From positions 372,001-436,000 of the forward strand of contig NZ_SPUJ01000003.1 of assembly GCF_004522105.1 (NCBI RefSeq): a stretch of 64,000 nucleotides of DNA. Direction: 5' to 3'. This stretch comes from Nocardioides sp. 1609. Its GTDB lineage: Bacteria > Actinomycetota > Actinomycetes > Propionibacteriales > Nocardioidaceae. The notes beneath the pieces were generated by a model. The model saw nothing but the letters and a program-made list of their open reading frames with translations. It was not told where the DNA came from and did no database searches. The position numbers and the translations under genes are program-made. Shown piece by piece: positions 62,245-64,000 of the stretch (position 1 is its first letter; each line of letters starts with the position of its first letter).

Positions 62245-63405
62245 TCAGCCCAGGGCGTCCGGGCGCCCGGGCGACCCGGGCGACCCGGGCCGGACCAGCC
62301 GGTCGAGGTCGCGCAGCGCCAGGACCCCACGGAGCGCGCCGCCGGCGTCCACCAGCAGGTACGCCGCCGCGGGCCGATGCCGGACCGCCGAGAGCAGCGC
62401 GTCGCCGCTCACGTCGACCGCGAGGCAGAGCCCGTCGTCGAGTGGCTCGGCGAGGGAGGCCGTCGCGACCCAGGGCCGTCGCTCGGCCGGGGTGGACTCG
62501 ACGCCGGCGTCCGGCACCAGTCCGAGCGGTCGGCCGGTGGCGTCGACGGTGACGATGCCCCCGGCGTGGATCTCGGCGGCCCGGCGCAGGGCCTCCGCGA
62601 GCGGCAGGTCGGGGGGCACGGTGAGCGCGGGGCGGGCCAGGTCGGCGAGGACGACGTCGCCGAGGCGCAGCCGCATCCGGTTCACCGCGATCTCGTTCGT
62701 GGCCACCGTCCACAGCAGCAGGGCGAGGGCGCCGCAGACGAGGAAGTCCGACAGCCCCGGCGGGGTCCCGAGGACTGGTTGACGCAGCGCCGGGGCGAGC
62801 AGCAGCAGCACCGCGGTGACCCGGCCGCCCCACGCGGCGGCGAGGGCGCCGCGGCGCGGTGACCCGACGATTCGCCAGGCGACGGCCTTGACCATCCGGC
62901 CACCGTCGAGGGGCGGGGCGGGGACGAGGTCGAGCAGGCCGAGGACGAGGTTGGCGACGACGAGGGCCTCCAGCGCGAGGGCGAGCACGCCGTCGTCGAC
63001 GACCACGCGGCAGCCCAGTGCGGCCAGGCCGAGGGCGAGCGACGCCAGCGGCCCGACGACGGCCGTCGCGAACTCCTCGCCCGGCGTGCGCGCCTCCCCC
63101 TCGACCGCGGTGCGGCCGCCGGTCACGCTCAGCGCGACCGACGACACCCGGTGGCCGTAGCGGCGCGCGACGGCCGCGTGCGCGCCCTCGTGCACCAAGG
63201 CGGCGGCGTACACCAGGACGCCGACCAGCGCTCCGGTCGCGTAGGCCCACGCCCCCAGCCCGGGGACGACGTCCTCGGCACGGGGTGCGAACGCGACGGC
63301 CAGCAACCCGACGACGATCAGGCAGGACGCCGACACCAGCACCGGCACGCCGCCCACGACGGCGAGCCGCACGCTCCCGCGAGGTCGTGCACCACCGTCC
63401 GACAT
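62245..63405 (-). CDS. site-2 protease-like M50 metalloprotease with CBS domains
   Basis: 386 residues from ATG 63405. ALVHEGAHAAVARRYG carries the HExxH zinc motif in a membrane segment, and LVPAPPLDGGRM the second motif (NxxPxxxLDG type). After ~230 residues follow two CBS modules (TVPPDLPLAEALRRAAEIHAGGIVTVDATGR). It would cleave membrane-bound proteins such as anti-sigma factors. Leaderless start. Confidence 0.92.
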   Translation of the reverse strand: MSDGGARPRGSVRLAVVGGVPVLVSASCLIVVGLLAVAFAPRAEDVVPGLGAWAYATGALVGVLVYAAALVHEGAHAAVARRYGHRVSSVALSVTGGRTAVEGEARTPGEEFATAVVGPLASLALGLAALGCRVVVDDGVLALALEALVVANLVLGLLDLVPAPPLDGGRMVKAVAWRIVGSPRRGALAAAWGGRVTAVLLLLAPALRQPVLGTPPGLSDFLVCGALALLLWTVATNEIAVNRMRLRLGDVVLADLARPALTVPPDLPLAEALRRAAEIHAGGIVTVDATGRPLGLVPDAGVESTPAERRPWVATASLAEPLDDGLCLAVDVSGDALLSAVRHRPAAAYLLVDAGGALRGVLALRDLDRLVRPGSPGSPGRPDALG

Positions 63406-63411
63406 ACTCGA

Positions 63412-63417
63412 ACCGTA
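63412..63417 (-). promoter_or_regulatory. -10 box TACGGT, leaderless start
   Basis: Minus-strand TACGGT ends 6 nt before ATG 63405. Confidence 0.5.
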
Positions 63418-63455
63418 GTGCGGCGCCCCACCGGCACCCCGCTGGCGGCCGGACC

Positions 63456-64000
63456 GAGTCGAGACCCCCGCACCCCACCAGGTCTCGACTCGCGGTGACT
63501 CCGTCCCCGCGGCTCGACCACCGGAACCCGCCACACCGCTGGTCGGAGCGCGCCGCCCGTTGGTCGAGCCGGCGAGCACCAGCGAGCCGAGTCGAGACCA
63601 CCCCACCCCGCGAGGGTCTCGACTCGCGGTGACTCCGTCCCCGCGGCTCGACCACCGGAACACCCCGTTGGTCGGAGCGCCCCCGTCGGTCGGAGCCCCC
63701 GTTGGTCGAGCCGGCGAGCGTCAGCGAGCCGAGTCGAGACCACCCCACCCACCAGGTCTCGACTCGCGGTGACTCCGTCCCCGCGGCTCGACCACCGGAA
63801 CGCCCCACACCGCTGGTCGAGCCGGCGAGCGCCAGCGAGCCGAGTCGAGACCACCCCACCCCGCGAGGTCTCGACTCGCGGTGACTCCGTCCCCGCGGCT
63901 CGACCACCGGAACGCCCCACACCGCTGGTCGAGCCGGCGAGCGCCAGCGAGCCGAGTCGAGACCACCCCACTTGCGAGGGTCTCGACTCGCGGTGACTCC
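63456..64000. repeat. tandem array of palindromic 112-140 bp repeats
   Basis: The block GGTCTCGACTCGCGGTGA begins at 63481, 63615, 63755, 63867 and 63979, that is, spaced 134, 140, 112 and 112 bp. Each unit folds on itself: GGTCTCGACTCG pairs with CGAGTCGAGACC and GGCTCGACCA with TGGTCGAGCC. The array continues past the window end. Long frames in it are by-products of the repeat. No gene is seen from 63406 to the end. Confidence 0.9.

Noticed and set aside
60443..63922. 1159-codon minus-strand frame reaching into the repeat array
   Set aside because: Only its last 242 codons (the glutamine amidotransferase) resemble a protein; the upstream part is a shadow of trmI, the protease and the repeats.
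63318..64000. Proteins with repeated VPVVEPRGRSHRESRP motifs
   Set aside because: They are translations of the palindromic DNA repeats in several frames on both strands, with no SD and no consistent frame.
63456..64000. CRISPR array
   Set aside because: Spacing is 112-140 bp, the units are nearly identical over their whole length with no unique spacers, and no cas genes are near.

Overview
The window is about 64 kb of very GC-rich chromosomal DNA from an actinobacterium. It carries a complete Pup-proteasome locus, RbpA, an IdeR-type iron box, neighbouring Ppm1 and Lnt genes, and many genes that appear to lack a ribosome binding site. These fit an aerobic, mycelial-type actinobacterium. The gene mix (lysine 2,3- and 5,6-aminomutase cluster, GGTCGAG-rich intergenic repeats, HTH-MurA fusion) makes a Nocardioides-like member of the Nocardioidaceae my best guess, but this is inference. 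I saw no rRNA, tRNA or CRISPR array.

Layout. 1-10.7 kb is an accessory-looking region: a LamG-domain surface protein cut by the window edge, two large secreted proteins, a ClpX-type zinc-finger regulator with its own tandem operators, an IS481-family remnant, a SigE-type ECF sigma factor with its membrane partner, remains of a possible integrative element, and a truncated haemoglobin next to a broken SDR gene. 10.8-16.6 kb groups enzymes with antibiotic-resistance folds (APH-like kinase, GNAT, nucleotidyltransferase) around a HelR-type RNA polymerase recycling ATPase. 17.5-21.6 kb is a siderophore ABC transporter: a binding lipoprotein divergent from two permeases and an ATPase, with one IdeR box over both promoters. 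22.6-32.4 kb holds a WYL regulator, an alcohol dehydrogenase, an HTH-MurA fusion, glycerophosphodiesterase, UMF1 transporter, RbpA behind a SigR-type promoter, FxsA, Ppm1 and Lnt.

32.7-39.7 kb is a lysine catabolic cluster. KamA (plus strand) diverges from a tightly overlapping operon kdd - amidohydrolase - kamD - kamE - kal. Together they would convert L-lysine through beta-lysine and 3,5-diaminohexanoate towards 3-aminobutyryl-CoA and crotonyl-CoA; the cleavage enzyme Kce is not in the window. Just downstream, an AbiEi/DUF559-type gene sits between two inverted 80-bp palindromic elements, followed by an Lrp/AsnC regulator.

41.5-63.4 kb is core genome: 5'-3' exonuclease, Ski2-like helicase, diacylglycerol kinase, TatC, TatA, PafC, PafB, an FKBP lipoprotein, PafA, PrcA, PrcB, Pup, Dop, an acyltransferase, a methyltransferase (opposite strand), Mpa, a glutamine amidotransferase, TrmI and a site-2 protease. 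Pup is activated by Dop, ligated to proteins by PafA, and the tagged proteins are unfolded by Mpa into the PrcA/PrcB chamber. The last 0.55 kb is an array of 112-140 bp palindromic repeats that runs off the window.

Best leads for a second look: the AbiEi-like gene with its inverted palindromic flanks, the self-operator of the HTH-MurA fusion, the tandem TGTCAGG operators of the zinc-finger regulator, and the lysine cluster.
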